Shown here: in pieces, positions 57,265 through 64,000 of the stretch
Numbering within the stretch: the first letter of the stretch is position 1
Layout of the letters: every line of letters starts with the position of its first letter
NCBI GenBank assembly: GCA_000471925.1
Contig: CP006668.1
Span: forward strand, 2,294,001-2,358,000
DNA from: Ralstonia pickettii DTP0602
GTDB taxonomy: Bacteria; Pseudomonadota; Gammaproteobacteria; Burkholderiales; Burkholderiaceae
Reading direction: 5' to 3'
Length of the DNA stretch: 64,000 nt
Translations under genes and position numbers: made by a program
The notes under the pieces: generated by a model
The model's input: the letters and a program-made list of their open reading frames with translations, nothing else
What the model was told of the DNA's origin: nothing
Database searches by the model: none

Positions 57265-58767
57265 CTATTCTTCCTGGAACGCTTCTTCGCGCTTGGCCTT
57301 GATCGACGGCAGGGCCACCACCGCCACCAGCGCCGCGGCTGCGATCAGCAGGCCGACCGACAGCGGGCGCGTCACGAACACGGTGAAGTCGCCACGCGAC
57401 AGCAGCAGCGAGCGGCGGAAGTTCTCTTCCATCATCGGCCCCAGCACGAAGCCCAGCAGCAACGGCGCCGGCTCGCACTTGAGCTTCAGGAACAGGTAGC
57501 CGATCACGCCGAAGCCGGCGGCCATGAACACGTCGAAGGTCTGGTTGTTGACCGAGTACACGCCGATGCCGCAGAACACCAGGATCGCCGGGTACAGGAA
57601 GCGGTACGGCACGGTCAGCAGCTTCACCCAGATGCCGATCATCGGCAGGTTCAGGATGATCAGCATCAGGTTGCCGATCCACATCGAGGCGATCAGGCCC
57701 CAGAACAGCGCCGGGTTGCTGGTCATCACCTGCGGGCCGGGCTGGATGTTGTGGATGGTCATGGCACCCACCATCAGCGCCATCACCGCGTTGGGCGGAA
57801 TGCCCAGCGTCAGCAGCGGGATGAACGAAGTCTGCGCCGCGGCGTTGTTGGCCGACTCCGGACCGGCCACGCCTTCGATCGCGCCCTTGCCGAACTCATG
57901 CGCGAACTTGGAGGTCTTCTTCTCCAGCGAGTACGCGGCAAACGAGGCCAGCGACGCACCACCGCCCGGCAGGATGCCCAGTGCCGAGCCCAACGCGGTG
58001 CCGCGCAGCACGGCGGGGATCATGCGCTTGAAGTCGGCCTTGGTCGGGAACAGGTTGGTGACGTGGTCGGTGAAGGTCTCGCGCGCTTCCTTCTGCTCCA
58101 GGTTGGCGATGATTTCGGCAAAGCCGAACATGCCCATGGCCAGCGCGACGAAGTCGATGCCGTCCGTCAGTTCCGGGACGTCGAACGAGAAGCGCGCGGC
58201 GCCCGAGTTCACGTCGGTGCCGATCAGGCCCAGCAGCAGGCCCAGCACGATCATCGCGATCGCCTTGGGCAGCGAGCCCGAGGCCAGCACCACGGCGCCG
58301 ATCAGGCCCAGCACCATCAGCGAGAAGTATTCGGCGGGGCCGAACTTGAAAGCCAGTTCCGACAGCGGCGTGGCGAACGCGGCCAGGATCAGCGTGGCGA
58401 CGCAGCCGGCGAAGAATGAGCCCAGGCCGGCGGTGGCCAGCGCCACCCCCGCTCGCCCTCGTCTTGCCATCTGGTAGCCGTCGATGGTGGTCACCACCGA
58501 GGACGATTCGCCGGGCAGGTTCACCAGGATGGCGGTGGTCGAACCACCATACTGGGCCCCGTAGTAGATGCCCGCCAGCATGATCAACGCGGCCACCGGC
58601 GGCAGCGTGTAGGTGATCGGCAGCAGCATGGCGATGGTGGCCAGCGGCCCCAGGCCCGGCAGCACGCCGATCAGCGTCCCCAGCACGCAGCCGAGGAAGG
58701 CGTAGGCGAGATTCTGCAGCGACAGCGCCGTGGAAAAACCCAGCGCAAGGTGATCAAGCAATTCCAT
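57265..58767 (-). CDS. tctA: Tripartite tricarboxylate transporter large permease TctA
   Basis: 500 residues and about twelve membrane segments. TctA signature motifs are present: FLGCVLGTLIGVLPGLGPLATIAML near the N-terminus, IYYGAQYGGSTTAILVNLPGE, and GIPPNAVMALMVGAMTIHNI in the middle. It is the main channel of the TTT system, taking up citrate-like or other carboxylates with sodium. It follows tctB by 13 bases. No tctC binding-protein gene is next to it, so a receptor must come from elsewhere. Confidence 0.94.
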   Translation of the reverse strand: MELLDHLALGFSTALSLQNLAYAFLGCVLGTLIGVLPGLGPLATIAMLLPITYTLPPVAALIMLAGIYYGAQYGGSTTAILVNLPGESSSVVTTIDGYQMARRGRAGVALATAGLGSFFAGCVATLILAAFATPLSELAFKFGPAEYFSLMVLGLIGAVVLASGSLPKAIAMIVLGLLLGLIGTDVNSGAARFSFDVPELTDGIDFVALAMGMFGFAEIIANLEQKEARETFTDHVTNLFPTKADFKRMIPAVLRGTALGSALGILPGGGASLASFAAYSLEKKTSKFAHEFGKGAIEGVAGPESANNAAAQTSFIPLLTLGIPPNAVMALMVGAMTIHNIQPGPQVMTSNPALFWGLIASMWIGNLMLIILNLPMIGIWVKLLTVPYRFLYPAILVFCGIGVYSVNNQTFDVFMAAGFGVIGYLFLKLKCEPAPLLLGFVLGPMMEENFRRSLLLSRGDFTVFVTRPLSVGLLIAAAALVAVVALPSIKAKREEAFQEE

Positions 58768-58780
58768 GGTCGGCGTCTCC

Positions 58781-59242
58781 TTAACCGGTGATGAAGGCCG
58801 GCCACACCGGCATCTGCAGGTTGATGCCGTAGACGAAGGCGCCCAGGCTGATCAGCACCAGCACCACGGCGTTGAGCAGCGCACCCTTCCAGCTGAACTC
58901 ATGGCTCGCCATCGACGACACCATGACCAGCACGAACACCGACAGCACCACGCCCAGCGGCTTGAGCAGCAGGCCGAACAGCACCACCGAGCCCAGGATC
59001 CACAGCAGCGTCTTTACGTCCCAGCGTGCGAGATGGTCTTCCTCGCCCCTGGACGACAGCGAAGACAACAGCACCACCGCGCCAAGCGCGGCAAGCACCA
59101 GTCCCAGCAGGAAGGGGAAATATCCGGGTCCCATCTTTGCGGCCGTTCCCATGGAATAGCCGCGAGCGACCCAGGAAAAGCCCAGACCGACCAGAACGAA
59201 CATCAGGCCGGAGGCAAAGTCCTTTTGGCTGCGTATGCGCAA
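58781..59242 (-). CDS. tctB: Tripartite tricarboxylate transporter small permease TctB
   Basis: 153 residues if begun at the TTG at 59242, which has GAGGAG seven bases upstream. Typical start MRIRSQKDFASGLMFV-like, with MGTAAKMGPGYFPFLLGLVL, the conserved TctB motif, and four membrane segments. It forms the membrane complex with TctA. The TTG choice is inferred from the ribosome site; a longer form would start 15 bases earlier. Confidence 0.88.
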   Translation of the reverse strand: MRIRSQKDFASGLMFVLVGLGFSWVARGYSMGTAAKMGPGYFPFLLGLVLAALGAVVLLSSLSSRGEEDHLARWDVKTLLWILGSVVLFGLLLKPLGVVLSVFVLVMVSSMASHEFSWKGALLNAVVLVLISLGAFVYGINLQMPVWPAFITG

Positions 59243-59693
59243 AATGATTCTCCTCAAAGTTCACGAAATTCCGTGCCGGGCCGCGCGCTGGCTCTGGCGC
59301 AACGAGACATGCGCAAGGCATGCTCCCCGACGGTTGAACCGAACCTTAGAGACGCGATCTTTCAGGCGCCTTTCATTTGTCTTGGCTTAGGGGTATTTAC
59401 CGATGCACCTGAAAAACAGGGCTAATGCTGCGGGGCGAGCGCGTGTCAATGCATCACGTTGTGATGTATTTTCGCTTGTGAAAATTGGGGATGAATTCGG
59501 CTGAGGAGAGTGCCGAACAAGACGGCACGCGCGCTTGCATCAACGCAAGGCGCGGCCGGAAAGACGCGCGATCACAGCCTTGGCGACAGGACGCGCGTGT
59601 GCTGGGAGGGAGTGCCAGCGGTGACAAGATGACACGCCGATCTTTCGAACGGCTTTCAAGACGCGATATTTTTTTTGCCTGGAAAACGCCGCA
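59243..59693. other. Promoter region of tctBA with operator-like palindrome
   Basis: 450 bases without a supported gene. CATCAC-GTT-GTGATG (59452-59466) is a perfect 6-base inverted repeat within an A/T-richer segment about 210 bases upstream of tctB and could bind a regulator of the GntR or similar type. No promoter boxes were assigned with confidence. Confidence 0.35.
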
Positions 59694-61184
59694 TCAGCGC
59701 ACGCCTTGCGCCGCAGGCGTTGCGGTCTCGGCCTCGTCCGCGACGGGACCCGCGTCTTCGCACGGCGTACCCATGCTGGTATCCGGCGCCTGCCCAACCG
59801 CCTCACCCACATGCGCCCCCGCCGGCAGGATATGACTACGACGCCAGTTGCCAAAGCGGTAGTAGCCAACCGCCAGCACCAGCGACACCACCGAGCCCAC
59901 GGGGAAGCTCCACCAGATCGCATCCGCGCCGATGCGCGGCCCCAGCGCCCACGCGAACGGCAGCCGGATCACCCACATCGACAGGAACAGGATCACCAGT
60001 GGCGCCATCACCGCGCCGGTGGCACGCACCGTGCCAAAGATGACGATGGTGAAGCCGAACAGGATGAACGACCACAGCACCACCATGTTGATATGCTGGG
60101 CGATGCCGATGGCCACGCCGTCGGTGCCGAGGAAGAGCCCGAGCGAATGCCGGTTGAACAGGTAGATCAACCCCACCAGCGCGCCGGTCATCGCCGCGTT
60201 GAACACCAGCCCGACGCGCGTAATGCGCGACACGCGTTGCCACAGCCCCGCGCCGACGTTCTGCGCCACCATCGACGAAACACTCGCGCCAACCGCCAGC
60301 GCCGGCATCTGGACGTACGTCCACAACTGCGAAGCCACCCCGTAAGCCGCAGTCGTCTGCGAACCGTAGGCATTGACCAATGCCATCATCACGATCGCCG
60401 ACGACGAGATCACCACCATCTGCAATCCCATCGGCAGCCCCTTCACCACCAGTGCACGCAGGATTGCCGGATCCGGCCGCAGCAACGCGAGCTGCCCGCG
60501 ATGCAGCAACAGGAAATGGCGGCGCCGGTACAGCAGCACCATCATCGCCGCCAGGCTCACCAGCTGCGCAATCAGCGTCGCCAGCGCCGAGCCGCCGATG
60601 CCAAGCGGCGGGATCGGCCCCACGCCGAAGATCAGCACCGGGTTGAGCGCCACGTCCAGCACCACCGACAGCAGCATGAACCAGAACGGCGTGCGCGAAT
60701 CCCCCGCGCCGCGCAGCGTCATCATCACGAAGTTGTAGAAATACATGAACGGCAGCGCCAGGAAGATGATGCGCAGGTAGGTCACCGCCAGCGGCGCGGC
60801 ATCTTCCGGCGTGTTCATGGCGGCCAGGATGTCGGGCGTGTAGATAAAGCCCAGCACCGACGCCAGCACCGACATCGCGACGAAGAAAGTGGTGCTGGTG
60901 CCGACCACGCGGCGCGCCTCGTCCAGGTCGTGCGCGCCCACCGCCTGGCCGATCATGATGGTGTTGGCCATGCTGATGCCGAACACCACGCCCAGCAGGA
61001 AGAACAGGATGATGTTGGCGTTGGAGGTCGCCGTCAGCGCAGCTTCGCCGAGGAAGCGCCCGACCCAGACCGAATTGATCGAGGCGTTCAGCGACTGCAG
61101 GATATTGCTGCCGAGCACCGGCAGCGAGAACAGCAGCAGGGTCCGGCCGATCGGGCCGGTGGTCAGTCTGGCGTCTGGCTTCAT
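59694..61184 (-). CDS. MATE family multidrug/toxin efflux protein
   Basis: 496 residues from the ATG at 61184; sequence further upstream is Pro/Arg-rich. About twelve membrane segments in two similar halves: GRTLLLFSLPVLGSNILQSL starts the first, LVVKGLPMGLQMVVISSSAI the second. The MATE-typical NSVWVGRFLGEAALTATS is seen at about 40. It would export cationic drugs or metabolites using a Na+ or H+ gradient. The C-terminal ~50 residues are an acidic, Ala/Pro-rich tail. It is the only gene of its unit. Confidence 0.92.
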   Translation of the reverse strand: MKPDARLTTGPIGRTLLLFSLPVLGSNILQSLNASINSVWVGRFLGEAALTATSNANIILFFLLGVVFGISMANTIMIGQAVGAHDLDEARRVVGTSTTFFVAMSVLASVLGFIYTPDILAAMNTPEDAAPLAVTYLRIIFLALPFMYFYNFVMMTLRGAGDSRTPFWFMLLSVVLDVALNPVLIFGVGPIPPLGIGGSALATLIAQLVSLAAMMVLLYRRRHFLLLHRGQLALLRPDPAILRALVVKGLPMGLQMVVISSSAIVMMALVNAYGSQTTAAYGVASQLWTYVQMPALAVGASVSSMVAQNVGAGLWQRVSRITRVGLVFNAAMTGALVGLIYLFNRHSLGLFLGTDGVAIGIAQHINMVVLWSFILFGFTIVIFGTVRATGAVMAPLVILFLSMWVIRLPFAWALGPRIGADAIWWSFPVGSVVSLVLAVGYYRFGNWRRSHILPAGAHVGEAVGQAPDTSMGTPCEDAGPVADEAETATPAAQGVR

Positions 61185-61531
61185 GGGGCGTGGCGCTGTG
61201 CGCGGCACCGGCGGCGCGACGCGTGGGCGCTTCGGGGAGAGGGATGGAGGCGGGATCGGGAAATCGGCCCAGTCTATCCCTGAGTCGGGGGCGCCACAAG
61301 CGCGCCCGCCCTGCCGCACGGCGCGCTTTCTACCTGAATGAGTTATTCCGCTGCGCTGGCCGCGCGCGGCATACTCGGCGCGGGGCCAGCGCGCGCCAGG
61401 CCCGCTGCCGGACGGGATACCCGCCGCGCGGAGGGCCGCCCGCAACCCCGGCAGCAAACGCTGCGTACCCGCTTACGCGAGCGAACTTGAGACGCCGTCC
61501 AAACGCGCAGTCATAACGAGGAGGTGGGGTC

Positions 61532-62314
61532 ATGTTTGTCGGTTTCCAGCCTGTTCCCGGCGCCCTGGTGCCGTTCGCCTATGACTGGCCGATGGTGGGC
61601 CTGTCGTTCCTGATCTCTGTCTGCGGCGCCTATGTGGGCCTGCGCTGGTCGCGGCGCGTGCGCCTGCCCGACGGCCGGCTGGACGTGGACCGCCTGCTGT
61701 GCGCCAGCGTGGCGCTGGGCGGCGGCGCGGTCTGGTCGATGCACTTTATCGGCATGGTGGCCTACCAGACGCCGACCCACCGCGAGTTCGGCCTGTTCCT
61801 GACGCTGGCTTCGCTGCTGGTGGTGATGGTGCTCGCAGGCGCCGGGCTGGCAATCGCCTCGCGCCCGCGCGGCAGCCGCACCGACAACGTGGTCAGGGGC
61901 GGGGTGCTGACCGGGCTGGGCGTGGTGGCCATGCACTACACCGGCATGGCCGCGATCCGCTCCAATACGCGCTTTGACTGGGACCTGGGCGTGATCGCGC
62001 TGTCCGCCGTGATCGCGGTGGTGGTTTCGGTGGTCGCACTGTGGCTGGCCACCACGGTCAAGACCGGCGGCAAGCAGTTTGCGGCGGCGGTGGTGATGGG
62101 CGTGGCGGTCTGCGGCATGCACTACACCGGCATGTCGGCGGGCACCATGGTCTGCACCAGCCCGACCTATGCGCCGAGCCTGTTCGCGATCGAGGGCGAG
62201 AGCATCGGCTATGCGGTGTTCGGCCTGACGCTGATCACGCTGCTGGTGATCCTGGTGGTGGAAGCCACCCGCGCCGGCGCCGAGGCCGCGGCGCAGCGGC
62301 GCGATCCCGCCTGA
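61532..62314 (+). CDS. MHYT-domain membrane sensor, stand-alone
   Basis: 260 residues with seven predicted membrane helices. The MHYT repeats are visible as SMHFIGM (about 69-75), AMHYTGMAA (about 133-141) and GMHYTGMSAGT (about 192-202). These His/Met clusters are proposed to bind copper and sense O2, CO or NO. Most MHYT proteins carry a GGDEF/EAL output domain; here the chain ends shortly after the seventh helix. A GGAGGTGG ribosome site lies upstream. Confidence 0.9.
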   Translation: MFVGFQPVPGALVPFAYDWPMVGLSFLISVCGAYVGLRWSRRVRLPDGRLDVDRLLCASVALGGGAVWSMHFIGMVAYQTPTHREFGLFLTLASLLVVMVLAGAGLAIASRPRGSRTDNVVRGGVLTGLGVVAMHYTGMAAIRSNTRFDWDLGVIALSAVIAVVVSVVALWLATTVKTGGKQFAAAVVMGVAVCGMHYTGMSAGTMVCTSPTYAPSLFAIEGESIGYAVFGLTLITLLVILVVEATRAGAEAAAQRRDPA

Positions 62315-62501
62315 GTGCTCCCGCCCCCGCGCCGGGGACGTTGCGGCACATTCCTCCTGATGCCGGGGCCGTCCGGGCACCTGGCCCACTGCATGATCGC
62401 CGCAGTCGGGGTAAGCTTGCGGTTTCACTGACGGCCGCGGCCGGGGCCCGCCCCCTTTGCCGCGGCTGCCGCCACGCACAACGCCCACCAGGAGAACACG
62501 C

Positions 62502-63929
62502 ATGTACCAGGATCTCGCGCTCTATATCGACGGGGAATTCATCAAGGGAGGCGACAGGCGCGAACAGGACGTCATCAATCCGGCCACGCAAGAGGTGCTG
62601 GGCAAGCTGCCGCACGCCACCCGCGCCGACCTGGACCGCGCCCTCGGCGCCGCCCAGCGCGCCTTCGAAAGCTGGAAGAAGACTTCGCCGCTGGAGCGCT
62701 CCAGGATCCTGCGCCGCGTGGGCGAGCTGACCCGCGAGCGCGCCAGGGAGATCGGCCGCAATATCACGCTGGACCAGGGCAAGCCGCTCGCCGAAGCCGT
62801 GGGCGAGGTGATGATCTGCGCCGAGCACGCCGACTGGCACGCCGAGGAATGCCGCCGCATCTATGGCCGCGTGATCCCGCCGCGCCAGCCCAATGTGCGC
62901 CAGATCGTGGTGCGCGAGCCGATCGGTGTGTGCGCGGCCTTTACGCCGTGGAACTTCCCGTTCAACCAGGCCATCCGCAAGATCGTGTCGGCGCTGGGCG
63001 CCGGCTGCACGCTGATCCTGAAGGGACCGGAGGATTCGCCCAGCGCGGTGGTGGCGCTGGCGCAGCTGTTCCATGATGCCGGCCTGCCGCCGGGCGTGCT
63101 GAACATCGTCTGGGGCGTGCCGGGCGAGATCTCGACCTACCTGATCGAATCGCCGATCGTGCGCAAGATCTCGTTCACCGGCTCGGTGCCGGTGGGCAAG
63201 CAGCTGGCGGCACTGGCCGGCTCGCATATGAAGCGCGTGACCATGGAGCTGGGCGGCCACTCGCCGGTGCTGGTGTTCGACGATGCCGATATCGAGCCGG
63301 CGGCCGAGATGCTGGCGCGCTTCAAGCTGCGCAACGCCGGCCAGGTATGCGTGTCGCCGACGCGCTTCTACGTCCAGGAAAAGGCGTATGACAAGTTCCT
63401 GGCGCGCTTTACCGAGGTGATCGGCTCGATCAAGGTCGGCAATGGCCTGGAAGACGGCACGCAGATGGGCCCGCTGGCGCATGAGCGCCGCGTGCTGTCG
63501 ATGGAGCAGTTCCTGGACGACGCCAGCCAGCGCGGCGGCAAGGTGGTGGCCGGCGGCGCGCGCCTGGGCGACAAGGGCTACTTCTTCGCGCCGACCGTGG
63601 TGACCGACCTGCCCGACGATTCGCGCCTGATGACCGACGAGCCCTTCGGCCCGGTGGCGCCGGTGACGCGCTTCAAGGACACGGCAGAAGTGCTGCGCCG
63701 CGCCAACAGCCTGCCCTACGGCCTGGCGTCGTATGTGTTCACCAACTCGCTGAAGACCGCCACGGAAGTGTCGAACGGCCTGGAAGCGGGCATGGTCAAT
63801 ATCAACCACTTCGGCATGGCGCTGGCCGAGACGCCGTTCGGCGGCATCAAGGACTCGGGCATCGGCAGCGAAGGCGGCCAGGAGACCTTCGACGGCTACC
63901 TGGTGACCAAGTTCATCACCCAGGTCTGA
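62502..63929 (+). CDS. NAD(P)-dependent succinate-semialdehyde-type aldehyde dehydrogenase
   Basis: 475 residues from the ATG at 62502 (AGGAGAA upstream). Aldehyde dehydrogenase signatures: [23 protein letters not shown] (NAD fold), catalytic Glu in [10 protein letters not shown] and catalytic Cys in [12 protein letters not shown]. The C-terminal motifs [12 protein letters not shown] and [15 protein letters not shown] fit the succinate/glutarate-semialdehyde group, but related aldehyde substrates cannot be excluded. No gabT-like partner gene is nearby. A strong GC-rich hairpin follows. Confidence 0.88.
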   Translation: MYQDLALYIDGEFIKGGDRREQDVINPATQEVLGKLPHATRADLDRALGAAQRAFESWKKTSPLERSRILRRVGELTRERAREIGRNITLDQGKPLAEAVGEVMICAEHADWHAEECRRIYGRVIPPRQPNVRQIVVREPIGVCAAFTPWNFPFNQAIRKIVSALGAGCTLILKGPEDSPSAVVALAQLFHDAGLPPGVLNIVWGVPGEISTYLIESPIVRKISFTGSVPVGKQLAALAGSHMKRVTMELGGHSPVLVFDDADIEPAAEMLARFKLRNAGQVCVSPTRFYVQEKAYDKFLARFTEVIGSIKVGNGLEDGTQMGPLAHERRVLSMEQFLDDASQRGGKVVAGGARLGDKGYFFAPTVVTDLPDDSRLMTDEPFGPVAPVTRFKDTAEVLRRANSLPYGLASYVFTNSLKTATEVSNGLEAGMVNINHFGMALAETPFGGIKDSGIGSEGGQETFDGYLVTKFITQV

Positions 63930-63955
63930 CCGTCCATATCCAGGCAAGGCGGCGT

Positions 63956-63984
63956 GCCGCCGGCTCCCTCCCGGAGCCGGCGGC
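63956..63984 (+). terminator. Hairpin after the aldehyde dehydrogenase gene
   Basis: GCCGCCGGCTCC (63956-63967) pairs perfectly with GGAGCCGGCGGC (63973-63984) around CTCCC. No T tract is present within the window, so it may act as mRNA 3' stabiliser or with Rho. Confidence 0.5.
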
Positions 63985-64000
63985 GCCTCCCCGTCAGCGG

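Noticed and set aside
57202..58419. 405-codon plus-strand frame opposite tctA
   Set aside because: His/Gln/Arg-rich shadow of a membrane protein gene; TctA motifs on the other strand are unequivocal.
59706..61283. 525-codon plus frame opposite the MATE gene
   Set aside because: His/Arg/Gln-rich shadow; the MATE protein on the minus strand has clear membrane topology and family motifs.

Overview
The window comes from a GC-rich beta-proteobacterium, most likely Cupriavidus or a close Burkholderiaceae relative. The evidence is the high GC content, a complete wspABCDEFR surface-sensing operon, a branched-chain amino acid ABC operon, a tripartite tricarboxylate transporter pair and a DUF6600 protein. 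No rRNA or tRNA gene and no CRISPR array was seen, so the genus is an inference.

Positions 1 to about 36,700 are a temperate siphophage-type prophage; its left end lies at or beyond the window edge. Reading leftwards on the minus strand from the immunity region are: a Cro-like gene, a ribbon-helix-helix gene, a CII-like gene, small early genes, a Ref-like nuclease, an O-like replication protein carrying a putative origin (22-bp iterons plus a DnaA box), accessory genes, a probable late regulator, a HEPN-like cargo gene, HNH nuclease, terminase, HK97-type portal/protease/capsid, connector and tail genes. The tail block has a lambda-like -1 frameshift in the tail assembly chaperone, a tape measure of about 1,420 residues and an S74 tailspike with sialidase-like Asp boxes. 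It ends with endolysin, holin and nested Rz/Rz1. Terminator-like hairpins punctuate the late block.

The cI-type repressor (29,024-29,809, plus strand) is flanked on both sides by three operator-like palindromes and near-identical promoters. The right-hand early operon (29,995-36,669, plus strand) holds tiny membrane proteins, small unknown proteins, an HNH nuclease, excisionase and a lambda-type integrase. It is interrupted by an opposite-strand, lower-GC membrane gene at 33,000-33,626. Three tandem 11-bp repeats directly after the integrase look like arm-type Int sites, so the right prophage end should lie just beyond about 36,700.

From about 36,700 the sequence is host chromosome. It contains livHMGFK (branched-chain amino acid or related uptake), a convergent DUF6600/Gln-rich secreted protein, a degenerate-GGDEF/EAL protein divergent from the wsp operon, and wspA-B-C-D-E-F-R (surface sensing to c-di-GMP synthesis). 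Then follow a DUF4397 lipoprotein, a small winged-helix regulator, tctBA without tctC, a MATE exporter, an MHYT membrane sensor and a succinate-semialdehyde-type dehydrogenase. The host part is thus rich in c-di-GMP and envelope signalling. The prophage part holds the less familiar material.
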